Origin: RYN-133 sp963754285
GTDB taxonomy: Bacteria > Actinomycetota > Actinomycetes > Mycobacteriales > Jatrophihabitantaceae
Reading direction: 5' to 3'
Assembly (NCBI GenBank): GCA_963754285.1
Contig: CAVWFN010000007.1
Location: forward strand, 992,001-1,056,000
Length of the DNA: 64,000 nt
Both the position numbers and the translations under genes were made by a program. Numbering within the stretch: position 1 is the first letter of the stretch; every line of letters begins with the position of its first letter. Below the pieces are notes generated by a model. It saw only the letters and a list, made by a program, of their open reading frames with translations, did not search any database and was not told where the DNA came from. Positions 50,343 to 57,254 of the stretch are shown one piece after another.

Positions 50343-51235
50343 GTGGAGCGGACGAACTCGACCACGGCGGCCGCCAGCTCCGGACCGGCGTCCTCCTGCA
50401 GGAAGTGACCGGCGTTCTCGATCACCGGGTGCTCTCGTCCGGCCGCGCCCGCCATCGTGCGTTCGAGGATCGGACGCATGCCGCCGGTGATCGGGTCGCC
50501 GTCGCTGAACGCGATCAACATCGGCGTCGTCGACTCGGTCAGCTGTGCCCAGGCGGCGCGGTTGGCCTCGCTGGCCGGGTCGTCCGGACGGTAGGGCACC
50601 AGCCCGGGCATCGCGCGCGGGCCGGCCTTGAACGACTCGTCAGGGAACGGTGCGTCGTAGCCGGCGCGCGCGGCGTCCGAGAGCCCACGCCGGCAACCGG
50701 CCTGGACGAACCGGCCGATGTCGAGCGTGGGTGCGCTCTGCACCGCGGCGCGGAACCGGTGCCAGATCTCAGGCATGTCGACGTCACCGGTCGGCAGTCC
50801 CGTGTTCGCCGCGACGATGCGGGCGAAGCGGTCGGGGTGCTCGGCTGCCAGCCGCAGGCCGATCAGGCCGCCCCAGTCCTGCCCGACGAGGGTCACAGAG
50901 CGCAGGTCGAGGACGTCGAAGACCAGTTCGCGAACCCACTCGACGTGCGCGGCGTAGCTGTGTTCGTCGACCGACGCCGGCTTGTCGGAGCGGCCGAACC
51001 CGATCAGGTCCGGTGCGATCGCGCGCAGCCCGGCATCGGCGAGCACGGGCAGCATCGTGCGGTACAGGAACGACCACGACGGCTCGCCGTGCAGCAACAG
51101 CACCGGTTCGCCGTCTGCCGGGCCGGCCTCGACCCACGCCATCCGCAGCCCGTCACCCACGGTTGCGTAGTGCGGTGCGTAGGCGAAGTCGGGAAGATCG
51201 GCGAAGCGCTCGTCCGGCGTGCGTAGTGGCTGCAT
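50339..51235 (-). CDS. Haloalkane dehalogenase-type alpha/beta hydrolase
   Basis: Predicted to hydrolyse carbon-halogen bonds. It has 298 residues in the subfamily-I (DhmA/DhlA-like) pattern. The N-terminus LRTPDERFADLPDFAYAPHY, oxyanion HGEPSWSFLYRTM, nucleophile Asp120 with halide-binding Trp121 in GQDWGGLIGLRLAAE, and catalytic His in ENAGHFLQED are all present. Closely related in layout to the mycobacterial DhmA/Rv2296 enzymes. The natural substrate is unknown; some members act on epoxides, but the DW pair favours dehalogenase. Convergent with canA. Confidence 0.88.
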   Translation of the reverse strand: MQPLRTPDERFADLPDFAYAPHYATVGDGLRMAWVEAGPADGEPVLLLHGEPSWSFLYRTMLPVLADAGLRAIAPDLIGFGRSDKPASVDEHSYAAHVEWVRELVFDVLDLRSVTLVGQDWGGLIGLRLAAEHPDRFARIVAANTGLPTGDVDMPEIWHRFRAAVQSAPTLDIGRFVQAGCRRGLSDAARAGYDAPFPDESFKAGPRAMPGLVPYRPDDPASEANRAAWAQLTESTTPMLIAFSDGDPITGGMRPILERTMAGAAGREHPVIENAGHFLQEDAGPELAAAVVEFVRST

Positions 51236-51268
51236 TTCAGAGGCCAGTCATGTCAGAGGCCAGCCATC

Positions 51269-52138
51269 TCAGATGTAGCCGAGGATCGTGGCGGCCTCGC
51301 GCAAGTAGTCCGGAACGTCGGCGGGGTCGGGGTCCGGCGGCGCAGGCTGGATCTCACCGCCCTTGATCTTGTCGCTCCAGTCGCCGAGGCCGCGCACGAA
51401 CCCGCCGTGGTGCTGACTTCCGTAGTCGATCATGCCTGCCTCCCACGGCACGCCGAGAAACTCGCAGATGCGGCGCGTCTGACCTGCGGGGTCACGAGTG
51501 AGGTCCTCATAGCGCAGCACGAGGCCGCCGTGCACCTTCCGCGCGTCGTCCATCGCCTTGGAGAAACGCAGGATCTGATCGCCCCAGTGTTCGGGGGTGG
51601 TGTTCGGATGCGCCTTGTGCATCGACTCCATCATCCGCACCGGGTGGCGATGCAGCAGGATGAACTTCGCGTCGGGCCAGTACCGGTGGATGCGTCGCCA
51701 GCTCAGCGTGTTGTGCGGTGTCTTGTCGACGATGATCGGCTTACCGCTCTTGAGCACCTGGTCGTACAGCAGCCGATCCCACAGCATGTTTTCGAGATCG
51801 CGATTGCTCAGCCGCAATTCCTGTAACGCCAGTTCCAGCAGTTTGGCCGAGGACGTGTCCAGGCGGATCGCACGCAGATGCATCTCGAGCGGGGCGCAGA
51901 TCTGCGAATGGCTGTTGAGGACCATTCGCATCATCGTCGACCCCGACCGCAGGTAGCTGAGCAGGAAGACAGGCTGTGGCACCAGGCGGAACTGTTCGGC
52001 CGGAGTGGACGCACGCAGCATCGGGGCCGCGGACGAGGTGGCCCGACGGACCCGCCGTGATGCGGCCCGTGCGGCACGCCGGGCGAACTCCTTCGCGCGA
52101 AGGGACGCCTTGCCCGACGCGTTCACCGAAGCGGTCAC
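51269..52138 (-). CDS. Sulfotransferase family protein
   Basis: PAPS-dependent sulfotransferase of 289 residues. The 5'-phosphosulfate loop is FLLSYLRSGSTMMRMVLNSH (about residues 42-61), the 3'-phosphate loop is LLHRHPVRMMESMHKAHPN (Arg and Ser), and RYEDLTRDP lies further on. There is no signal peptide; residues 1-35 are Arg/Ala-rich. The GTG at 52138 with GAAAGGG upstream is chosen, since the frame beyond overlaps the next gene in antisense. It faces away from the glycan cluster it probably serves, by sulfating a sugar or lipid. The acceptor is unknown. Confidence 0.85.
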   Translation of the reverse strand: MTASVNASGKASLRAKEFARRAARAASRRVRRATSSAAPMLRASTPAEQFRLVPQPVFLLSYLRSGSTMMRMVLNSHSQICAPLEMHLRAIRLDTSSAKLLELALQELRLSNRDLENMLWDRLLYDQVLKSGKPIIVDKTPHNTLSWRRIHRYWPDAKFILLHRHPVRMMESMHKAHPNTTPEHWGDQILRFSKAMDDARKVHGGLVLRYEDLTRDPAGQTRRICEFLGVPWEAGMIDYGSQHHGGFVRGLGDWSDKIKGGEIQPAPPDPDPADVPDYLREAATILGYI

Positions 52139-52303
52139 CGGGGCCCTTTCTACGAGCTGACGAGACGTTGGTCCCGGGCGAGTATCCCCGAAGCGGGTGG
52201 CTGCCACCGAATCCGGGTCAGCTGCGATGTAGCGATGATCTCGCCTCCGACACCGCTGAGAATCTCGCGGATCGCAGACAAAGGCGTCCATATACTGCGG
52301 GCC

Positions 52304-52450
52304 GTGAGCGAGGCCAGTGACCAGACCAGCGCCGTCGACGAGACGACGACCGAGCCGGGACCGGCCGAGACCGATACCGACACCGCCAATGACACGAACA
52401 CCGACGCCGCGACCACGCGCGCGGCGTCCGCGCCGGAGTCGACGGAGTGA
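52304..52450 (+). CDS. Acidic 48-residue leader frame, probably the detached N-terminus of the GT-C protein
   Basis: Reads from GTG 52304 to TGA 52448-52450 as a Thr/Asp/Glu-rich peptide ending SAPESTE. It is in the same frame as the GT-C gene starting at or before 52526. The stretch between (GSTESPQSGDGGRFGTLRN and onward) is also open. A perfect -10-type TATACT (52291-52296) ends seven bases before the GTG, so this GTG is a credible transcription and translation start. The TGA sits in the first of two 15-base repeats (GTCGACGGAGT at 52438 and 52453), where the second has TCG. The whole probably was one protein. Confidence 0.55.
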   Translation: MSEASDQTSAVDETTTEPGPAETDTDTANDTNTDAATTRAASAPESTE

Positions 52451-52525
52451 GGGTCGACGGAGTCGCCGCAGTCTGGTGATGGCGGCCGCTTCGGCACGCT
52501 GCGGAACCGCTTCGGCGACAATTCG

Positions 52526-54094
52526 TTGCTCGCGGCGCTGGGCGGCTTCGGTGTGTTCGTCACCGCTGTACTGCTGTACACCCGCTTCCCGTTCACCGGC
52601 GGGCTGGGACGAGACGAGTCGATCTACGCCTACGAGGCGCAGCGCTTCAGCCGAGGACAGGCGCCGTACGCGAGCATCTTCGACCCCAAGACTCCCGGCT
52701 CCGGCGTCCTGGGCGGCATCGCCGCCTTCGCCGCGCACCTGTTCCACGCGAACGACCTGCATGCGATCCGGTTGATGTTCCTTCTGCTGTCGGTACTCAC
52801 CGCCGTCGCTGTGTACCTGTGCATCCTGCAGGTGTCCGGATCGGTTCTCGGCGCCTTTGCCGGCGGGATGGCGTTCACCTTCTTCACCAAGTTCGCCCAC
52901 GACGCGATCATCGGCCCCGATGCCAAGACGCCGGCCGTTCTGTTCCTCGTGCTGTGCATGCTGTTCCTGGCGCGCAGACAATGGTTCACCGGCGCGCTGT
53001 TCGCCGGGCTTGCGTTCGCCTGCTGGCAGCCGCTTTTCCCGATGGCCCTGATCTCGATCGTGGCAGGGGTGCTCGGTGCTGATCCCGGCATGCGGAGCCG
53101 GCTGCGGGCGCTGGTGCGCACGCTGATCGGCGCGGCCCTGCCGATGGTGATCTTTGCTGTCTACTTCCTGGTGGTCGGAGCGTTCAAGGTCTTCGTAAGC
53201 GCGACGCTGCTGTACCCGCTGTCGGGCAACGTTCGCGCCAAGGAAAGCTTCCGCACCCATCTGACCCACCCGTTCAAGGTGCTGGCCCACTACCCGATGA
53301 CCGAGGCCATCTTCTGGGTCGGGACGATCACGATGCTCGCTGTCGTGGTGCTCGAGTTCGTCCGCAAGCGCCGGGCGGCCCTGACCTCACCAGTGGTCCT
53401 CATCGTGTTCGGCACCTTCGTGCTCAACATGCTTTACGCGTTCTACGACTTCCAGAGCGACCCCGACACCCTGCCGCTGCTCGCCTACCCGGCGATCGGC
53501 CTCGGCTTGGGGATCGGCGTGGTGATGGGCTACCTCAGGGTGACGAACGTGCGGCGGATCGTCACCGGTGTGGTCGTGGCAGTAGCGGTCGTGCTCGCGT
53601 CGGTGTCCTGGTCGAACTACGTCGACACCTTCGGCCACGACAACAAGCTGGTCTCGCAACTGCGTGGCGCGTGCGGTATCGATCGGGTTGTCGGTCACGG
53701 CACGCTGGAGAGCCTGGGCAACCCGGTCGTGTTCGTGCTCACGCACCGCAAGAGCCCGACGAACTACATCTATCTGTCCTCCGGGGTCGATCACTGGAAG
53801 ATCAAGCACACCAAGGGTGGCTTCAAGGGCTGGGTGAACGAGATCGTCCGGCGGCATCCCCCGGCGATCAACGTCGACGGCTGGAAGACCGCGTGGACGA
53901 AGGTGATGGTTCGTGCGCTGCGCGAGCACGGCTACAAGGAGCGCTACATCGGTCCGTTCAAGATGTTCATGACCAGACCCGAGATCGCCCACGCGAAAAA
54001 GGTGGACGTGAAGCTGGGCACCAAGTTCGCCCGTATCGCGACCAACACGAGCGGGCGGCCCCTGCCCGCCAAGGTACCCTGTGGAAACGGCTAA
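52526..54094 (+). CDS. GT-C-type membrane glycosyltransferase (PMT/ArnT-like)
   Basis: Polytopic enzyme using polyprenyl-linked sugars, about 522 residues from TTG 52526. The first helix is at about residues 2-20; the catalytic acidic pair follows in the first outside loop (GGLGRDESIYAYEAQRF, Asp30-Glu31). Some ten further helices follow (for example LMFLLLSVLTAVAVYLCIL and GVVVAVAVVLASVSW), then a C-terminal extracytoplasmic domain of about 160 residues. The TTG is the first start codon after an in-frame TGA at 52448. The gene may continue upstream into the acidic leader, so the gene could be inactive or restarted. It opens the envelope-glycan cluster. Confidence 0.75.
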   Translation: MLAALGGFGVFVTAVLLYTRFPFTGGLGRDESIYAYEAQRFSRGQAPYASIFDPKTPGSGVLGGIAAFAAHLFHANDLHAIRLMFLLLSVLTAVAVYLCILQVSGSVLGAFAGGMAFTFFTKFAHDAIIGPDAKTPAVLFLVLCMLFLARRQWFTGALFAGLAFACWQPLFPMALISIVAGVLGADPGMRSRLRALVRTLIGAALPMVIFAVYFLVVGAFKVFVSATLLYPLSGNVRAKESFRTHLTHPFKVLAHYPMTEAIFWVGTITMLAVVVLEFVRKRRAALTSPVVLIVFGTFVLNMLYAFYDFQSDPDTLPLLAYPAIGLGLGIGVVMGYLRVTNVRRIVTGVVVAVAVVLASVSWSNYVDTFGHDNKLVSQLRGACGIDRVVGHGTLESLGNPVVFVLTHRKSPTNYIYLSSGVDHWKIKHTKGGFKGWVNEIVRRHPPAINVDGWKTAWTKVMVRALREHGYKERYIGPFKMFMTRPEIAHAKKVDVKLGTKFARIATNTSGRPLPAKVPCGNG

Positions 54095-54208
54095 TCGCTT
54101 TCACAGCCGCTCCGGTAGGCATTGCTAGGTTTGTGTGTCGTGTTCAGGCTGCGGCCTTGAGGGCCGACAGGTCAGATCCACCGGGCAGATTCGAGAATCC
54201 GAGGACTT

Positions 54209-55405
54209 ATGCAACGCGCGGAAAACTTCAGCCATGACGTCGTGGTCATCGGCGGATGTGGCCACGTCGGTCTCCCGCTGGCGATCGCGCTGGCCGACAG
54301 CGGCGCGTCCGTCCTCGTGTACGACGTCAGCAAGGCAGCGGTCGACACGGTCAACGACGGCGTGTTGCCCTTCGACGAGCCCGGTGCCGCCGACAAGCTG
54401 AAGAACGCCGTCGAATCCGGCGCGCTCCGCGCTTCGACGGAGGAATCGGTCGTCGCCGACGCCGAGAATGTGATCGTCGTCATCGGCACCCCGGTCGACG
54501 AGCACCTCAACCCCGACCCGCAGGCCATTCCGCGGGCCCTCGACCAGTGCGCGCCGTACTTCCGCGACGGCCAACTGCTCGTGTTGCGCAGCACCGTGTT
54601 CCCGGGCGTCACCCGCCTGGTCGAGCGCATGGTCGCCGAGCGCGGCCTCGAGATGGACGTCTCGTTCTGCCCGGAGCGCATCGCCGAGGGCAAGGCGATG
54701 ACCGAGCTGTTCTCGCTGCCGCAGATCATCTCGGGTAACTCGCCGAAGGCGAGCGAGCGTGCCGCGGCGCTGTTCGGCCGGCTCACCAAGCAGGTCGTCC
54801 ACCTCGAGCCCGAAGAGGCCGAACTCGCCAAGCTGTTCACCAACACCTGGCGCTACATCAAGTTCGCCGCGGTCAACCAGTTCTACATGTTCGCCGACAG
54901 CCGCGGCCTCGACTTCGAGCGCATCCGGCAGGGGCTGTCGCAGGACTACCCCCGCGCGCAGGACATGCCGAGCGCCGGCTTCGCCGCCGGCCCGTGCCTG
55001 TTCAAGGACACGATGCAGCTCGCGGCGTTCAACGACAACAACTTTGCGCTCGGCCACGCGGCGATGCTCGTCAACGAGGGGCTGCCGCTCTACGTCGTCA
55101 GCCAGTTGGCCGAGAAGCACGACCTGGAATCGATGACCGTCGGCATCCTGGGCGCCTCGTTCAAGGCGAGCTCGGACGACATCCGCTCCAGCCTCGCCTA
55201 CAAGCTCAAGCGCATCCTGTCGTTCAAGGCGCGCAAGGTGCTCATGACCGACCCGTACGTCACCGTTGATGCCGACCTCGTCCCGCTCGAGCAGGTGCTG
55301 GCCGAGGCCGACGTCCTGATCGTTGCGACGCCGCACCCCGAGTACCGCAGCATCAAGACCGACAAGCCGGTCGCGGACGTCTGGAACGTGCTGGATACAG
55401 CGTGA
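54209..55405 (+). CDS. Nucleotide-sugar dehydrogenase (UDP-glucose/UDP-ManNAc type)
   Basis: Four-electron NAD-dependent oxidation of a UDP-hexose to a uronic acid. It has 398 residues. The Rossmann opening is DVVVIGGCGHVGLPLAIALA, then VIGTPVDEHLNPDP, SFCPERIAEGKA, the catalytic cysteine in SAGFAAGPCLFKDTMQLAAF and SFKASSDDIRSS near the end. The sequence between GPC and KD resembles WecC-type enzymes, so UDP-ManNAc or UDP-GlcNAc are as likely as UDP-glucose. A GAGG ribosome site precedes the ATG. It overlaps the following GT2 gene by four bases. Confidence 0.92.
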   Translation: MQRAENFSHDVVVIGGCGHVGLPLAIALADSGASVLVYDVSKAAVDTVNDGVLPFDEPGAADKLKNAVESGALRASTEESVVADAENVIVVIGTPVDEHLNPDPQAIPRALDQCAPYFRDGQLLVLRSTVFPGVTRLVERMVAERGLEMDVSFCPERIAEGKAMTELFSLPQIISGNSPKASERAAALFGRLTKQVVHLEPEEAELAKLFTNTWRYIKFAAVNQFYMFADSRGLDFERIRQGLSQDYPRAQDMPSAGFAAGPCLFKDTMQLAAFNDNNFALGHAAMLVNEGLPLYVVSQLAEKHDLESMTVGILGASFKASSDDIRSSLAYKLKRILSFKARKVLMTDPYVTVDADLVPLEQVLAEADVLIVATPHPEYRSIKTDKPVADVWNVLDTA

Positions 55406-56145
55406 CCGATCAGCACTTGCGCGTCTCGGTGGTCATCCCGGCCTACAACGAGTCGACCAACATCGTCCCGGTGCTCGATCGGCTCCTCGAGTCGGTCAAC
55501 CTGCCGTGCGAGGTCATCGTCGTCGTCGACATGGCCGAGGACAGCACGATCCCCGTCATCGAGGAATACGCGCTCAAGGCGCCGTCGGTGCGCGTTGTGA
55601 TCAACGACTTCGGACGCGGCCCCGCGTACGCGATCCGGTACGGCATCCACGTGGCCGAGGCGCCGGTCGTCGTCGTCACCATGGCCGACGGCTGCGACGA
55701 CCCGCGCCAGATCGACGAGCTCACCCGCCTGGTCGAGCGCGGCGTCGTCGTGGCCGCCGCGTCGCGTTACATGCCCGGCGGGCAGCAGGTCGGCGGGCCG
55801 TACTTCAAGCGGGTGCTGTCGAAGAACGCCGGACGTTCGCTGTACTGGTTCGCGCGCATCGGCACGCGCGATGCGACCAACTCGTTCAAGGCCTACAAGC
55901 GAGATTTCGTCGAGTCGGTCGGTATCGACAGCTCCGACGGCTTCGAGATCGGCCTCGAATTGACGGCCAAAGCGCGCCGGTTGAGGCTTCCGGTCGCCGA
56001 GATCCCTACCATTTGGTTGGATCGCCCCGCCGGGGTCTCGAACTTCAAGCTCACGAAATGGATCCCCAAGTACGTCCGCTGGTACCGCTTCGCGTTCGGC
56101 AAGCGGCTGCAGATCAGTGATCTGGATACGGAGTTACAGAAATGA
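55402..56145 (+). CDS. Family 2 glycosyltransferase
   Basis: Cytoplasmic inverting GT-A enzyme of 247 residues that uses a nucleotide sugar, possibly a polyprenyl-phosphate sugar synthase. It opens RVSVVIPAYNESTNIVPVLDRL, with VVVDMAEDSTIP in the sugar-nucleotide site and the acidic motif TMADGCDDPRQID in place of the usual DxD. A KRVLSKNAGRSLYWFARIGT segment and DSSDGFEIGLELTAKA follow. No membrane helices are visible. It starts at GTG 55402 inside the dehydrogenase stop. A likely partner is the GT-C enzyme, which needs a lipid-linked sugar donor. Confidence 0.88.
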   Translation: MTDQHLRVSVVIPAYNESTNIVPVLDRLLESVNLPCEVIVVVDMAEDSTIPVIEEYALKAPSVRVVINDFGRGPAYAIRYGIHVAEAPVVVVTMADGCDDPRQIDELTRLVERGVVVAAASRYMPGGQQVGGPYFKRVLSKNAGRSLYWFARIGTRDATNSFKAYKRDFVESVGIDSSDGFEIGLELTAKARRLRLPVAEIPTIWLDRPAGVSNFKLTKWIPKYVRWYRFAFGKRLQISDLDTELQK

Positions 56146-56155
56146 AGGTTTGCGC

Positions 56156-57175
56156 ATGAAGGTCCTAGTCAGCGGCTCGGCCGGGTTCATCGGCGGCTAC
56201 GTGGTCGAAGAGTTGCTCAACCGCGGCCACGAGGTCGTCGGCATCGACAACTACTCGAAGTACGGCAAGGTCGTGAAGTCCTACGACGACAACCCGAACT
56301 ACGACTTCACCGAGGGCGATGTCCGCGACACCGACCTGATGACCAAGCTGCTCATGGACTGCGACCACTTCATCGCAGGCGCAGCGCTGATCGGCGGCAT
56401 CTCGTACTTCCACACCTACGCCTACGACCTGCTGGCCGAGAACGAGCGCATCATCGCCTCGTCCTGCGACGCCGCGATCAAGGCGCACGAGCAGGGCAAG
56501 CTGAAGAAGGTCACCTACCTCAGCTCGTCCATGGTGTTCGAGTCGGCGACCCACTGGCCCTCGGCCGAGGGCGACGAGCGCAAGATCCCGCCGCCGCTGT
56601 CGTCCTACGGCTTCCAGAAGCTCGCCGTCGAGTACTTCGCGATCGCCGCGTGGGACCAGTACAAGCTGCCGTACACGATCGTGCGTCCGTTCAACTGTGT
56701 CGGCATCGGCGAGAGCCGCGCGCTCGGTGACGTCGAGATCGATTCGGGCAACGTGAAGCTCGCGATGAGCCACGTCGTCCCGGACCTCGTGCAGAAGATC
56801 CTCAAGGGTCAGGACCCGCTGCACATCCTCGGCACCGGCGAGCAGGTTCGCCACTACACCTACGGCGGCGACCTTGCCCGCGGCATCGTCGAGTGCGTGC
56901 TCCAGGACGCTGCGCTCAACGACGATTTCAACCTCTCGACCGCCGAGTCGACCACGGTGCTCGACCTCGCCCAGCTGATCTGGCAGAAGATCAATGGCGA
57001 CAAGCCGTTCAACGTCACCAGTGACGAGGCGTTCGAGTACGACGTGCAGAAGCGCGTCCCGGACGTGTCGAAGGCCAAGCGCGTGCTCGGCTACGAGGCC
57101 ACGACGACCCTCGACGAGATGCTCAACGAGGTCATCCCGTGGATCGAGCAGGCCATGAAGGACGGCACGATCTAG
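56156..57175 (+). CDS. NAD-dependent epimerase/dehydratase
   Basis: Extended SDR that epimerises or dehydrates a nucleotide sugar. It has 339 residues. The NAD loop is VLVSGSAGFIGGYVVEELLN, then VVGIDNYSKYGK, catalytic TYLSSSMVFES and SSYGFQKLAVEYF (Tyr, Lys) and RPFNCVG. GALE/RmlB-like, but the product is not fixed by sequence. The ATG at 56156 has GAAGG about 8 bases before it and lies ten bases after the GT2 stop. It ends the glycan operon. A palindromic repeat element lies in the 79-base gap before the convergent phosphatase gene. Confidence 0.9.
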   Translation: MKVLVSGSAGFIGGYVVEELLNRGHEVVGIDNYSKYGKVVKSYDDNPNYDFTEGDVRDTDLMTKLLMDCDHFIAGAALIGGISYFHTYAYDLLAENERIIASSCDAAIKAHEQGKLKKVTYLSSSMVFESATHWPSAEGDERKIPPPLSSYGFQKLAVEYFAIAAWDQYKLPYTIVRPFNCVGIGESRALGDVEIDSGNVKLAMSHVVPDLVQKILKGQDPLHILGTGEQVRHYTYGGDLARGIVECVLQDAALNDDFNLSTAESTTVLDLAQLIWQKINGDKPFNVTSDEAFEYDVQKRVPDVSKAKRVLGYEATTTLDEMLNEVIPWIEQAMKDGTI

Positions 57176-57192
57176 CTTTCCGCCGTCTTCCC

Positions 57193-57251
57193 ACTTCGAC
57201 CCTCGTACGGCTGTGATCGGGACGCCCCAGCAGCCGTTGGAGGGTCGAAGT
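57193..57251. repeat. Palindromic repeat element, copy 2
   Basis: 12-bp inverted arms ACTTCGACCCTC (57193-57204) and GAGGGTCGAAGT (57240-57251) around a 35-base core. Read on the minus strand it aligns throughout with the element at 43083-43145; the core shares GATCACAGCCG and a following AC. It sits between the convergent epimerase and phosphatase genes and extends to within four bases of the latter's stop, so it could act as a bidirectional terminator here. Confidence 0.8.
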
Positions 57252-57254
57252 CGG

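Noticed and set aside
51269..53290. A 673-codon minus-strand frame suggesting a much longer sulfotransferase
   Set aside because: The extra N-terminal part is antisense to the GT-C gene and is low complexity; the GTG at 52138 with a ribosome site gives the normal family length.
54125..55336. A 403-codon minus-strand frame opposite the nucleotide-sugar dehydrogenase
   Set aside because: Antisense artefact without domains; the plus-strand enzyme is complete.
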